A stretch of DNA of 64,000 bases from Salinigranum halophilum (GCF_007004735.1 NZ_SSNL01000007.1:62001-126000), one strand, 5' to 3'; numbered from the stretch's first letter, positions 1 through 8,696 are shown. The notes: generated by a model not told the origin, from the letters alone. Translations and numbers: made by a program.

Positions 1-720
1 GCCGATAGCACCGCCGGCGAGGAGGATGCCCGCGTCGATGCTCAGGACGCCCGAGCCGACGAGTGGTGCGACGGCGTTCGCGACGTTGGACGCGCCCGCC
101 GAGAACGCCATGTAGCAGGCGATACCCACGACGAGCAGGACGGTCCCGAGTTCGCGAACGGTCGTACCGGGGCCGAGCGCGGGTGTGGGAACCCCGGAAC
201 GGTCGAGGGTCACGAGCGGGCCGTCCGAACGGTCCAGCGCGAGGCGGGCGTCGAGATACGGGTAGACGTACCGGCCGATGACAGCACAGACCCAGAAGGC
301 GAGGACGGGCGCGACGATCCACCACGAGACGATTTCGAGCATGACGGCCTCGTTGAGAGTGTTCGTCGCGACTCCGAGGCCGGCGATAGCGCCGACGGCG
401 GTCATCGACGTCGACGCCGGCACCCCGAAGGCGTTCGAGATGAGAAGCGCCACGCCGACGAAGAACAGCACGCCGACGCTCGCCGCCAGCGTGAACTCGT
501 CGCGTGGGACGATACGGCCGCCCATCGTCTCGATGACCTCCCGACCGACCGTCCAGCCCCCGAGGAGCGCGAAGGCGGTCATCAAGCCGGCAGCGGCGAG
601 TTTCGAGACGACGTCGCTGCCGACGGCGGGACCGAACGCGACGCCGGTCGAGGAGCCACCGATGTTGAATCCGACGAAGGCGGCGACCCCGAGTCCGACG
701 AGGAGGAGCAGTTCGACCAC
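1..720 (-). CDS. PiT-family inorganic anion permease, 3' end outside window
   Basis: Reading leftward from a GTG at 720, the frame stays open to the window edge (240 codons), so the C-terminus is missing. The translation opens with a hydrophobic helix and carries a first PiT-type repeat (FNIGGSSTGVAFGPAVGS) and a second (GASNVANAVAPLVGSG), with PASTSMTAVGAIAGLG between them. PiT proteins are cation-coupled phosphate permeases; some members such as CysP carry sulfate. It is a close tandem paralogue of the gene at 800-1894, separated by 79 bases and read in the same direction, so the two are probably co-transcribed. The canonical GANDVANA signature reads GASNVANA here, so substrate and coupling ion are open. 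No Shine-Dalgarno is obvious before the GTG. Confidence 0.85.
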   Translation of the reverse strand, partial: MVELLLLVGLGVAAFVGFNIGGSSTGVAFGPAVGSDVVSKLAAAGLMTAFALLGGWTVGREVIETMGGRIVPRDEFTLAASVGVLFFVGVALLISNAFGVPASTSMTAVGAIAGLGVATNTLNEAVMLEIVSWWIVAPVLAFWVCAVIGRYVYPYLDARLALDRSDGPLVTLDRSGVPTPALGPGTTVRELGTVLLVVGIACYMAFSAGASNVANAVAPLVGSGVLSIDAGILLAGGAIG

Positions 721-799
721 GAGGGTCGGTTGTGTCCCGCGGCTTTAGTGCCTGGTGTTCCCGGCGCGGCGCGGGTCTCCACAGCGGCGAGCGAGTCGA

Positions 800-1894
800 T
801 TACCAGACCGAAAACAGGGCGTACGCACCGATGGTCGCGACGGCGGGGACGGCGTTCTGGAGCGCGACGACGCGGAGCGTCGCCCACGGTCGGTAGAGGT
901 CGCCGACCGAGACCTCCTGCTCGAGTTCCTCGACGACGTCGTCGGCGTCGACGACGAGCGCACCCTCGGCGCGAGTCGCCCGACCCCAGCCGAGCCCGAC
1001 GGTGCTCATCGTGGCGATGACGACGAAGCTGGCGGGGATGCCGATGGCCGAAAGCGCCGTCACGAGCGTCGCGCTCACGACGGCGACGACGAGCGCCGCG
1101 GTCAGCGGCAGTTCGGTGAGCCCCTCACCCATCGTGTCGAGCGTCCGTCGCGCGATGGTGACCGCCCCGAGGCCGATAGCACCGCTGGCGAGGAGGATGC
1201 CCGCGTTCATCGTGAGCTGTCCCGAGCCGACGAGCGGCGCGATGGCGTTGGCGACGTTCGACGCGCCCGCAGAGAACGCCATGAAGCAGGCGATGCCCAC
1301 GACGAGGACGACGCCCGTCGCCTCGCGCGGCGTGGTCTCGTCGGCGAGCTGTGGCGTCGGAACCCGCCCGTCGGTGTCGAGCGCGAGCAGTGAGCCGTCG
1401 CTCGTGTCGACAGCGATGCGCTCCTCGACGGCGTCGTAGGCGTAGCGGCCGACCATCCCGCTCACCCAGAACGCGATGAGCGGGGCGACGATCCACCACG
1501 AGATGATCTCGAGGACGACAGCCGTGGCAAGCGCGTTCTGGGCCAGCCCGAGGCCGGCGATAGCGCCGACGGCGGTCATCGACGTCGACGCCGGCACCCC
1601 GAAGACGTTCGAGACGAAGAGCGAACCGCCGATGAAAAAGAGGACGCCGATACTCACCGGGAGCGTGAAGGGGTCGCCGACGACGAGGTTCGAACCGAGC
1701 GTCGTGACGACGCGTCGACCGACGGTCCACCCGCCGAGGAGGGCGAAGACCGTCATGAGGAGGCCGGCGGCGAGCTTCGAGACCGCACCACTGCCGACGG
1801 CGGGACCGAACGCGACGCCGGTGTTCGAGCCGCCGACGTTGAAGCCGACGAAGACCGCGACGGCGAGCCCGACCAGCAGGAGAAGCGAAATCAC
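800..1894 (-). CDS. PiT-family inorganic anion permease
   Basis: This 364-residue polytopic membrane protein starts at a GTG giving MISLLLLVGL. It has two inverted PiT repeats, FNVGGSNTGVAFGPAVGS near the N-terminus and GASNVANAIAPLVGSG in the middle, plus a hydrophilic loop near residues 155-180. The family moves phosphate, or sulfate in CysP-like members, across the cytoplasmic membrane with a cation. It lies 73 bases downstream of metY on the same strand and is followed by a second paralogue, so this is a tandem duplication. A longer in-frame extension exists upstream but overlaps metY and is arginine-rich low-complexity sequence, so the GTG is preferred. Phosphate is the default substrate; the metY neighbourhood makes sulfate possible. 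Confidence 0.88.
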   Translation of the reverse strand: MISLLLLVGLAVAVFVGFNVGGSNTGVAFGPAVGSGAVSKLAAGLLMTVFALLGGWTVGRRVVTTLGSNLVVGDPFTLPVSIGVLFFIGGSLFVSNVFGVPASTSMTAVGAIAGLGLAQNALATAVVLEIISWWIVAPLIAFWVSGMVGRYAYDAVEERIAVDTSDGSLLALDTDGRVPTPQLADETTPREATGVVLVVGIACFMAFSAGASNVANAIAPLVGSGQLTMNAGILLASGAIGLGAVTIARRTLDTMGEGLTELPLTAALVVAVVSATLVTALSAIGIPASFVVIATMSTVGLGWGRATRAEGALVVDADDVVEELEQEVSVGDLYRPWATLRVVALQNAVPAVATIGAYALFSVW

Positions 1895-1923
1895 GGCTGT
1901 GTGAGTCTCGGGCCGGACTGTAC

Positions 1924-1928
1924 AAAAA
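1924..1928 (-). terminator. T-run terminator after metY
   Basis: On the minus strand a run of five T (A at 1924-1928 on the plus strand) lies about 40 bases beyond the metY stop and about 30 bases before the permease start. Archaeal intrinsic termination uses T-runs without a hairpin, so this is a plausible but weak terminator. The permease could also be reached by read-through. Confidence 0.35.
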
Positions 1929-1967
1929 CTCCGTGTCACGGACGCGCGACGACGCCGTCGTGCCGCG

Positions 1968-3266
1968 TTACTTCGTCGCCTCGGAGATGGCTTCGTCGAG
2001 GTCGGCGAGGATGTCCTCGGGGTTCTCGATGCCGACGGAGAGCCGGACCATGTCGGGCGTGACACCCGCGGCCTCCTGTTCTTCCTCGGTGAGTTGCTGG
2101 TGCGTCGTCGAGGCGGGGTGGACGACGAGCGTCTTGGCGTCGCCGACGTTCGCGAGGAGCGAGGCGACCTCGACGCCGTTGACCGTGCCCTTCGCCGCGT
2201 CGTAGCCGTCCTCGAGGCCGAAGGAGATCATGCCGCCGTAGCCGCCCTCGAGGTACTGCGAGGCGTTGTCGTGGGTCGGGTGACTCTCCAGCCCGGGGTA
2301 GTTGACCCAGGCCACCGCGGGGTGGTCGTCGAGGAACTCCGCGACGATCTGGGCGTTCTCACAGTGTTTCTCCATCCGGAGCGGGAAGGATTCGAGCTTC
2401 TGGAGGACGACCCAGGCGTCGAACGGCGACTGCTGATTGCCCAGGTCGCGGAGTCCACGGGCGATGGCCGCGTAGGTGAACGCGGCGTCGCCGAATCGCT
2501 CGGCGAAGTTGACGCCGTGGTACGCGGGGTTCGGTTTGGCGATTTCGCTGTACTTCTCCGCGTGTTCGGCCCAGGGGAACGAGCCGCCGTCGACGAGCGC
2601 GCCGCCCACCGTCGAACCCGCGCCGTGGAGCCACTTCGTCGTGGAGTCCCAGACGAGGTCGGCACCGTGGTCGAGCGGCCGGCAGAGATAGGGGGTAGCG
2701 AAGGTGTTGTCGACGAACAGCGGCGCGCCGTGTTCGTGGGCGATGTCGGCGACCTGCTCGATGTCGGGCGTGTCGAGCGCCGGGTTGCCGATGGTCTCGA
2801 GGTGGACGTAGGCGGTGTCCTCGTCGATCGCCTCGGCGTAGGCGTCGTAGTCGAGCGTGTCGACGAAGCGCGTCGAGACGCCGCGGCGTTCGACCGTGTG
2901 CGTGAGGTAGGTGTACGTGCCGCCGTACAGCGAGGAGGCGGAGACGATGTTGTCGCCCGCCTCGGCGAGCAGGAAGTTCGCGAGGTCGAACGAGGCCATG
3001 CCGGAGGCGGTGACGGCCGCGCCGATACCGTTCTCGAGGGAGGCCATACGGCCCTGGAGCATCTCCAGTGTGGGGTTCATCAGCCGCGAGTAGATGTACC
3101 CCTCCGCCTCGAGCGCGAACTGCGCGGCGGCGTCGTCGGCGTCGTCGAAGACGTAGGAGGTCGTCTGGTAGATGGGTGGGGCGCGAGCACCCGTGGCGGC
3201 GTCGGGTTCCTGACCGGCGTGGAGGCTCCGGGTGTTGAAGCCTGGCTGGGAGTCGTCGTCGGACAT
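1968..3266 (-). CDS. metY: O-acetylhomoserine aminocarboxypropyltransferase / cysteine synthase (MetY)
   Basis: This is a PLP enzyme of the Cys/Met metabolism family (432 residues) that replaces the acetyl group of O-acetylhomoserine with sulfide or methanethiol, making homocysteine or methionine. The N-terminus (NTRSLHAGQEPD, PIYQTTSYVF) and the PLP lysine in STTKWLHGAG (about Lys211) are typical. So is the C-terminal block with TLVVHPASTTHQQL. The ATG at 3266 gives the family's usual N-terminus (MSDDDSQPGFNTRSLH); an in-frame upstream extension of 70 codons is arginine/proline-rich and unlikely. A TATA-like CTTTAC lies about 30 bases upstream. It is divergent from argG; metX is not next to it. 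Confidence 0.95.
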   Translation of the reverse strand: MSDDDSQPGFNTRSLHAGQEPDAATGARAPPIYQTTSYVFDDADDAAAQFALEAEGYIYSRLMNPTLEMLQGRMASLENGIGAAVTASGMASFDLANFLLAEAGDNIVSASSLYGGTYTYLTHTVERRGVSTRFVDTLDYDAYAEAIDEDTAYVHLETIGNPALDTPDIEQVADIAHEHGAPLFVDNTFATPYLCRPLDHGADLVWDSTTKWLHGAGSTVGGALVDGGSFPWAEHAEKYSEIAKPNPAYHGVNFAERFGDAAFTYAAIARGLRDLGNQQSPFDAWVVLQKLESFPLRMEKHCENAQIVAEFLDDHPAVAWVNYPGLESHPTHDNASQYLEGGYGGMISFGLEDGYDAAKGTVNGVEVASLLANVGDAKTLVVHPASTTHQQLTEEEQEAAGVTPDMVRLSVGIENPEDILADLDEAISEATK

Positions 3267-3660
3267 ACGTGGGTTGTGCTCAGACGGCGGGGACGTAAAG
3301 ATAGGTGGGAGCGGCGGAGGCTGCCGGTGGCTACGACGGGCGGTGCGTGAGCGGGCGGTCCCCTGTCGCACGGAACGCTCGCGCCCGTCTCGTAACGCTT
3401 TAATAGCGCGAACGGACAAAGTACGAACAATGACGCGGACCCCCCTCCCACAGCCCGCTTCTTCGGGAGTCCGCACTGTCGCCGTCGACGGCGTCCGACG
3501 ACCGCGACGACCGGGCCGTTAGGCCCACTACTACTCACTCCCCCGGCGATTGCTCAAACGGTTTCAACGGCTCTTGTGTCGTCTATAGGCATCTCTGCGC
3601 GTTTCTTTCATAATTTAAAACAAAGAATTTAAGCACGTGAACGGTGCTAGGTCGAAGTAC
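3267..3660. other. intergenic region between divergent metY and argG
   Basis: These 394 bases hold the promoters of both divergent genes. The 60 bases next to argG are clearly AT-rich (around 3610-3633). The rest is GC-rich with no recognisable RNA gene. A TTTAATAG stretch at 3400-3407 could serve a minus-strand promoter for metY with a long leader. I see no conserved coding frame. Confidence 0.6.
3628..3633 (+). promoter_or_regulatory. argG promoter TATA box
   Basis: TTTAAG begins 33 bases before the argG ATG inside an AT-rich stretch (CATAATTTAAAACAAAG just upstream). Haloarchaeal TATA boxes sit about 27 bases before transcription start, which puts the start within a few bases of the ATG, so a leaderless transcript is likely. 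The lysW gene has TTTAAG at the same distance. Confidence 0.6.
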
Positions 3661-4890
3661 ATGACACGCGTCGCACTCGCGTTCTCGGGCGGACTGGACA
3701 CGACGGTCTGTGTCCCGCTTCTCGAAGAGGAGTACGGACACGACGAGGTAATCGGCGTCACCGTCGACGTCGGGCAGCCCGAAGAGGAGTTCGAAGAGGC
3801 AGAAGAAACCGCAGAGGCGCTCGGCTTAGAGCACTACGTCGTCGACGCGAAGGCGGAGTTCGCGGAGGCGTGCTTCCGCGGTGTGAAGGCGAACGCCACG
3901 TATCAGGGCTACCCGCTCGGAACCGCGCTCGCCCGTCCGGTCATCGCCCAGGCGATTCTCGACGTCGCCGAGGAGCACGACTGTGACGCCCTCGCGCACG
4001 GCTGCACCGGGAAGGGGAACGACCAGCTCCGGTTCGAGGCTGTCTGGCGCGCTTCCGACTTGGAGGTCATCGCGCCCGTACGCGAACTCGGGCTCACCCG
4101 CGAGTGGGAGATCGAGTACGCCGCAGAGAAGGAGTTACCAGTAGAGGCCGGCAACGAGGGCGTCTGGAGCATCGACACGAACCTCTGGTCGCGCGCCGTC
4201 GAGGGCGGCGAACTGGAGAACCCCAACTACGTCCCCCCCGAGGACATCTACAAGTGGACGCAGGCACCGACGGGCGACACCGAACTGGTGGAGGTCGAGT
4301 TCGACAACGGGATTCCGGTCGCCGTCGACGGCGAGGAGATGGACCCCGTCTCGCTCATCCAGCACCTCAACACCCGCGCCGGGAAGTACGGCGTCGGTCG
4401 CACGGACGTGATGGAAGACCGCATGCTCGGGCTGAAGGTGCGCGAGAACTACGAGCACCCCGCGGCGACCGTCCTCCTGAACGCCCACAAGGCGCTCGAG
4501 GACCTCGTCCTCACGAAGGAGGAGCGCTCGTTCAAGACGCAGGTCGACCACCGCTGGTCGGAGAAGGCCTACGAGGGGCTGATTTCGGGGCCGCTCGTCC
4601 AGGCGCTCGAAGGGTTCATCGAGGTCACCCAGGAGAAGGTCACCGGCACGGCGACCATCAAGTTCGAGGGCGGCCAGGCGCGCGCCGTCGGCCGCGACTC
4701 CGACTACGCCGTCTACTCCGAGTCACACGCCTCCTTCAACTCCGCCGACATCGAGGCCGGTATCGAGCAGAGCGACGCGACAGGCGTGGCGAAGTACCAC
4801 GGCTTCCAAGAGCGTCTCGCGATGGAGGCGTACGAGTCGGCGACGAAGAAGCAGACCGAGGCCGTGACCGACGGCGGCGACGACGAGTAA
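3661..4890 (+). CDS. argG: argininosuccinate synthase
   Basis: Joins citrulline and aspartate with ATP hydrolysed to AMP, the penultimate step of arginine synthesis, in the cytosol. The protein has 409 residues. The N-terminal ATP-pyrophosphatase loop FSGGLDTTV is at residues 8-16, and the domain with GNDQLRFE and the citrulline/aspartate-binding region (GCTGKGNDQ) follows. The ATG giving MTRVALAFSGG was chosen because the SGGLDT loop sits at the very N-terminus in this family; an upstream in-frame ATG at 3637 would overlap the promoter. argH follows after four bases, forming an operon. Confidence 0.97.
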   Translation: MTRVALAFSGGLDTTVCVPLLEEEYGHDEVIGVTVDVGQPEEEFEEAEETAEALGLEHYVVDAKAEFAEACFRGVKANATYQGYPLGTALARPVIAQAILDVAEEHDCDALAHGCTGKGNDQLRFEAVWRASDLEVIAPVRELGLTREWEIEYAAEKELPVEAGNEGVWSIDTNLWSRAVEGGELENPNYVPPEDIYKWTQAPTGDTELVEVEFDNGIPVAVDGEEMDPVSLIQHLNTRAGKYGVGRTDVMEDRMLGLKVRENYEHPAATVLLNAHKALEDLVLTKEERSFKTQVDHRWSEKAYEGLISGPLVQALEGFIEVTQEKVTGTATIKFEGGQARAVGRDSDYAVYSESHASFNSADIEAGIEQSDATGVAKYHGFQERLAMEAYESATKKQTEAVTDGGDDE

Positions 4891-4894
4891 CGAG

Positions 4895-6382
4895 ATGAGT
4901 GAGGAATCCACGGGCACGGGCACCGGCACGGGCGCTGTCCGCCGCGACCGCTTCAGCGGCGGCCCCGCACGGGGATTCCTCTCCTCGCTCGCGGGCGACG
5001 CCCGCATCTTCGACGCCGACCTCGCCGTCGACCGCGCACACGTGGTGATGCTCGCCGAACAGGCAATCATCACGGACGACGTCGCCGGCGAGATACTCGC
5101 CGCGCTCGACGACGTCGAGGCCGCGGGCCACGATGCCCTCTCCGACGGTGAGGACGTCCACGAGGCCATCGAGACGGCCGTCATCGAACGAGTCGGCGCG
5201 GAGGGCGGGAAGATGCACACCGCCCGGTCGCGCAACGACGAGGTGGCGACCTGTCTCCGATACCGCCTCAGGGAGGACCTCCTCGACGCCGCGGAGACGA
5301 CGCTCCGGTTGCGAGACGTGCTGGCCGACGAGGTGAGCGCGCACACCGAGACGCTCATGCCCGGGTACACGCACCTCCAGCCGGCACAGCCGACGACGGT
5401 GGCACACTACCTCCTGTCGTACGAGTCGGCGGTCGCACGCGATACCGAGCGGTTGCTGGACGCGTATGCGAGGGTGAACGAATCGCCCCTCGGCGCGGCG
5501 GCCTTCGCGGGCACGCCGTTCGACGTCGACCGCGAGCGCACGGCCGAGTTGCTCGGGTTCGACGCCGTCCTCGAGAACTCGATGGACGCCGTCTCGGCGC
5601 GGGACTTCCTCGTCGAGGCGACGAGCGCGCTCGCGACCCACGCGGTGACACTCTCGGGGCTCGCCGAGGACCTGGTCGTCTTCGCCAACAGAGGGTACGT
5701 CGACCTCGCGGACGACTACTCCTCGACTTCCTCGATCATGCCCCAGAAGAAGAACCCCGACACGCTCGAACTCGTCCGGTCGGTGGCGGGCGACGCCGTG
5801 GGCGGCCTCTCGGCGCTGCTCACGACGCTCAAGGGCCTCCCGCGGGCGTACAACCGCGACCTGCAGAACGCCCACCCCCACGCGTTCGACGCCGTCGACA
5901 GCGTGGTCGAGGCCACCGACGTCGCGGCGGGCGCAGTCGCGACCGCGACGTGGGAGGAAGACGCGTTGAGACAGGCCGCCGGCGAGGGGTTCTCGACCGC
6001 GACAGGCGTCGCGGACCAGCTGGCGATGGCCGGCATCCCGTTCCGGACGGCCCACGAGATACTCGCGGAGGCAGCCGCCGCCGCCGAGGACGCGGGGACG
6101 GGAACGCCCGACGTCGCAACACTTGACGCGGTCACAGCAGACGTCCTCGGCGCGTCCCTCTTCGAACACGTGAGCCGCGAGGCCGTCGAAGCCGCGCTCG
6201 ACCCGACCGCGAGCGTCGCCAGCCGCGATTCCGCCGGCGGGCCCGCGCCCGACGCGGTCGCGCGGGCGCTCACGGCGGTCGAGCGCGACCTCGAAGCGGA
6301 CGCCGGGACGGTCGACGACGCCCGGGGGCGACTCGCGGACGCCCACGAGACGCTCGAGACAGAGGTGACGACGTATGTCTGA
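4895..6382 (+). CDS. argH: argininosuccinate lyase
   Basis: Cleaves argininosuccinate to arginine and fumarate. The protein has 495 residues and belongs to the fumarase/aspartase superfamily. The superfamily signature SSIMPQKKNPDTLE with its catalytic serine loop is near residue 285, and TARSRNDEVAT and HLQPAQPTTVAHYL mark the other active-site strands. A Gly/Thr-rich tract (STGTGTGTGAV) follows the start. Only four bases separate it from argG, so the pair is translationally linked. The C-terminal region is unusually alanine- and acid-rich, in line with halophilic adaptation. The arg operon continues with lysW after a 220-base gap holding its own promoter. Confidence 0.96.
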   Translation: MSEESTGTGTGTGAVRRDRFSGGPARGFLSSLAGDARIFDADLAVDRAHVVMLAEQAIITDDVAGEILAALDDVEAAGHDALSDGEDVHEAIETAVIERVGAEGGKMHTARSRNDEVATCLRYRLREDLLDAAETTLRLRDVLADEVSAHTETLMPGYTHLQPAQPTTVAHYLLSYESAVARDTERLLDAYARVNESPLGAAAFAGTPFDVDRERTAELLGFDAVLENSMDAVSARDFLVEATSALATHAVTLSGLAEDLVVFANRGYVDLADDYSSTSSIMPQKKNPDTLELVRSVAGDAVGGLSALLTTLKGLPRAYNRDLQNAHPHAFDAVDSVVEATDVAAGAVATATWEEDALRQAAGEGFSTATGVADQLAMAGIPFRTAHEILAEAAAAAEDAGTGTPDVATLDAVTADVLGASLFEHVSREAVEAALDPTASVASRDSAGGPAPDAVARALTAVERDLEADAGTVDDARGRLADAHETLETEVTTYV

Positions 6383-6569
6383 GCGGGTCGGCCACGAGTG
6401 CGACGTGGCCGCGTCGCTCCCGCCGCGACCGCGAGCAGCGCCGCCGTCCCCGGCAGGGGACTAACTACTACATTACTGATACGGCACGGGTCGACGGACC
6501 CAAAATCGATGTACTGCGCTCGATTAGCCGAAGCTACAATAATGTATTTCAAATGATAAGTTCGATGGG

Positions 6570-6600
6570 TTTAAGTTCACTCACAGATGAGAAGGAGGTA
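6570..6600 (+). promoter_or_regulatory. lysW operon promoter and ribosome-binding site
   Basis: TTTAAG at 6570-6575 begins 33 bases before the lysW ATG, the same spacing as at argG. A strong Shine-Dalgarno, GGAGGT, lies at 6594-6599. The two signals compete: a start 27 bases after the TATA would remove most of the Shine-Dalgarno, so either an upstream TATA (GTATTTCAAATGATAA around 6544-6560) is used or both are. The 220-base spacer 6383-6602 after argH also contains an AT-rich tract from about 6535 and no coding frame. Confidence 0.55.
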
Positions 6601-6602
6601 CG

Positions 6603-6782
6603 ATGCCAGAAGAAATCACTGCGGAAGACCCGCTGACCGGCGAAGAGATCACGCTCCCGGCCGACGTCGAAGTCGGCGAGATTATCGACAGTCCCGTGAG
6701 CGGCGCCGAACTGGAGGTCGTCTCCTTGGACCCCGTGGTCCTCGAGGAGGCGCCCGAGCTCGAAGAGGACTGGGGAGAATAG
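6603..6782 (+). CDS. lysW: amino-group carrier protein LysW, cysteine-less variant
   Basis: LysW is a small carrier whose C-terminal glutamate gamma-carboxyl is joined to the amino acid being processed; the amino group stays masked while ArgX, ArgB, ArgC, ArgD and ArgE act on the tethered intermediate. This 59-residue protein ends in the obligatory EDWGE, preceded by a SGAELEVVSLDP block typical of the family. The family normally has a zinc ribbon of two CxxC pairs. Here the matching positions are DPLT (residues 9-12) and SPVS (30-33), and the protein has no cysteine. It is the first gene of an operon, with a strong Shine-Dalgarno, and argX follows after two bases. Identity is certain from the tail and context; the fold without zinc is an open question. 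Confidence 0.93.
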   Translation: MPEEITAEDPLTGEEITLPADVEVGEIIDSPVSGAELEVVSLDPVVLEEAPELEEDWGE

Positions 6783-6784
6783 CG

Positions 6785-7657
6785 GTGCACGTTGGACTGC
6801 TATACTCCCGGATCCGCCGCGACGAGAAACTCCTCCTCTCCGAGCTCCGCGACCGCGGGCACGACGTGACGAAGATCGACGTCCGGAAGGAGCAGTTCAA
6901 CATCTCCGAGGCGCCTGCGGTGTTCGCCGACCTCGACGTCGTGCTCGACCGGTGTCTGGCGACGAGCCGGAGCCTCTACATCACGCGCTTCCTCGACGCC
7001 TACGGCGTGCCGGTCGTCAACAGTTCGGAGACCGCACAGCTGTGTGCGGACAAGGTAAAGAACAGCCTCGCACTGGAGGCCGCGGGCGTTCCGACGCCGA
7101 ACACGACGGTCGCCTTTACCACCGACGCCGCCCTCGAAGCCATCGAGGCGTTCGGCTATCCCTGCGTCCTCAAGCCCGTCGTCGGCTCGTGGGGGCGACT
7201 CATGGCGAAGATCGACACGCGCGACGCGGCCGAGGCCATCCTCGAACACAAGGCGACCCTCGGCCACTACGAGCACAAGGTGTTCTACATCCAGGAGTTC
7301 GTCGAGAAGCCCGGCCGCGACATCCGCGTGCTCGCGGTCGACGGCGAGCCCGTCGCGTCGATGACGCGCTCGTCGGACCACTGGCTCACGAACGCCGCCA
7401 AAGGCGGGGAAACGGCGGAGTTCGAACTCGACGACCGCGCGCGCGAACTCGTCGAGAAGGCCGCTGCTGCGGTCGGTGGGGGCCTCCTCGGCGTGGACCT
7501 CATGGAGGTCGGCTCGGACTACACCGTTCACGAAGTGAACCACACCGTCGAGTTCAAGGCGCTGAACGACGCCGTCGGCGACAGCGTCGACGTTCCCAAT
7601 CGAGTCGTCGACTGGCTCGAAGCGAAGGTCGCCGCAGAGACAGAGGTGACCGCGTAG
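6785..7657 (+). CDS. argX: LysW-glutamate ligase (ArgX/LysX), RimK/ATP-grasp family
   Basis: ATP-grasp ligase that joins the alpha-amino group of glutamate (or alpha-aminoadipate in lysine makers) to the C-terminal glutamate of LysW. The 290-residue protein begins HVGLLYSRIRRDEK and has the ATP-grasp elements CVLKPVVGSWGRLMAK, YIQEFVEKPGRDIRVLAVDGE and DLMEVGSDYTVHEVN, ending in the metal-binding HEVN. The start is GTG at 6785, two bases after the lysW stop. Since argF, argG and argH are all here, glutamate is the expected substrate and the route is arginine synthesis; a dual lysine role cannot be excluded from sequence. Confidence 0.93.
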   Translation: MHVGLLYSRIRRDEKLLLSELRDRGHDVTKIDVRKEQFNISEAPAVFADLDVVLDRCLATSRSLYITRFLDAYGVPVVNSSETAQLCADKVKNSLALEAAGVPTPNTTVAFTTDAALEAIEAFGYPCVLKPVVGSWGRLMAKIDTRDAAEAILEHKATLGHYEHKVFYIQEFVEKPGRDIRVLAVDGEPVASMTRSSDHWLTNAAKGGETAEFELDDRARELVEKAAAAVGGGLLGVDLMEVGSDYTVHEVNHTVEFKALNDAVGDSVDVPNRVVDWLEAKVAAETEVTA

Positions 7658-7658
7658 G

Positions 7659-8696
7659 ATGACACTGCGCGCAAGCGTCGTCGGCGGCTCCGGCTTCACC
7701 GGCGGAGAACTCCTCCGTCTGCTCAGCCACCACCCCGAGTTCGAGATCGCGCAGGCGACGAGTCGGTCGTACGACCGCAAGACGGTCGGGAGAGTCCACC
7801 CAAACCTGCGGGAACTGGACCTGCGCTTTACCTCCCCCGAGGACCTCGAGTCGGTCGACGTGCTCTTCGCGGCGACGCCGCACGGCGTCTCGATGGAGCA
7901 CGTCGACGACTTTTTCGACCACGCGGACACGGTCGTCGACCTCTCCGCGGACTTCCGACTCTCCACCGAGGAACAGTACGACGAGTGGTACGACGGCCAC
8001 GTCTGCCCCGAGTACCTAAAGAAAGCAGAGTACGCCCTCCCCGAGCTAAACCGTCAGAACCTCCCCGGTGCGGAACTCGTCGCGAGCGGCGGGTGTAACG
8101 CCACGGCGACCATCCTCGGACTGAAGCCGCTGTTCGACGCGGGGATTCTCGACGGCGACGAACAGGTCGTCGTCGACGTGAAGGTCGGCTCGTCGGAGGG
8201 AGGCGCAGGGGGCGGCGACGCCTCCTCGCACGCGGAGCGGTCGGGCATCGTCCGACCCTACGCGCCCACGGGCCACCGCCACGAGGCCGAAATCGAGGAG
8301 TTCCTCGGGCTCTCGGTCTCCTTCACGGTGCACGCCGTGGACATGGTCCGCGGCGCGAGCGCGACCTGCCACACGTTCCCGTCGTCGCCCGTCAGCAAGA
8401 GCGACCTCTGGAGCGCCTACCGGGAGTCGTACGCCGACGAACCGTTCATGCGCACCGTCGCAGGCGGCGGTGGCGTCTACCGCTACCCCGAGCCGAAGGT
8501 CGTCGCCGGCACGAACATGGGCGAGGTCGGCTTCGAACTCGACCCCAAGAACAGGAGACTCGTGGTGTTCTCCGCCATCGACAACATGATCAAGGGCTCG
8601 GCCGGCCAGGCCATCCACGGCGCGAACGTCGCGCTCGGCCTCGACGAGACCGCCGGACTGGACGCGACGGGGTTCCACCCTGTGGGGGCACCCTAG
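7659..8696 (+). CDS. argC: LysW-gamma-glutamyl-phosphate reductase (ArgC/LysY)
   Basis: NADPH-dependent reductase that turns the LysW-linked gamma-glutamyl phosphate into the semialdehyde. The 345-residue protein shows the dinucleotide-binding N-terminus GGSGFTGGELLRLLSHHP and the catalytic cysteine in ASGGCNATA (Cys146). The family pattern of GSSEGGAGGGDASSHAERSG in the specificity loop follows; LysY-type enzymes have this Gly-rich loop for the carrier protein. It begins one base after the argX stop and is followed directly by argB, so it is part of the polycistronic arg operon. Confidence 0.95.
   Translation: MTLRASVVGGSGFTGGELLRLLSHHPEFEIAQATSRSYDRKTVGRVHPNLRELDLRFTSPEDLESVDVLFAATPHGVSMEHVDDFFDHADTVVDLSADFRLSTEEQYDEWYDGHVCPEYLKKAEYALPELNRQNLPGAELVASGGCNATATILGLKPLFDAGILDGDEQVVVDVKVGSSEGGAGGGDASSHAERSGIVRPYAPTGHRHEAEIEEFLGLSVSFTVHAVDMVRGASATCHTFPSSPVSKSDLWSAYRESYADEPFMRTVAGGGGVYRYPEPKVVAGTNMGEVGFELDPKNRRLVVFSAIDNMIKGSAGQAIHGANVALGLDETAGLDATGFHPVGAP

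Noticed and set aside
2094-3350. A 418-codon plus-strand frame opposite metY
   Set aside because: It is Val/Glu/Arg-rich without motifs, while metY matches its family over its whole length.
4736-6346. A 536-codon open frame antisense to argH
   Set aside because: It mirrors argH codons; argH has the full fumarase-superfamily signature.
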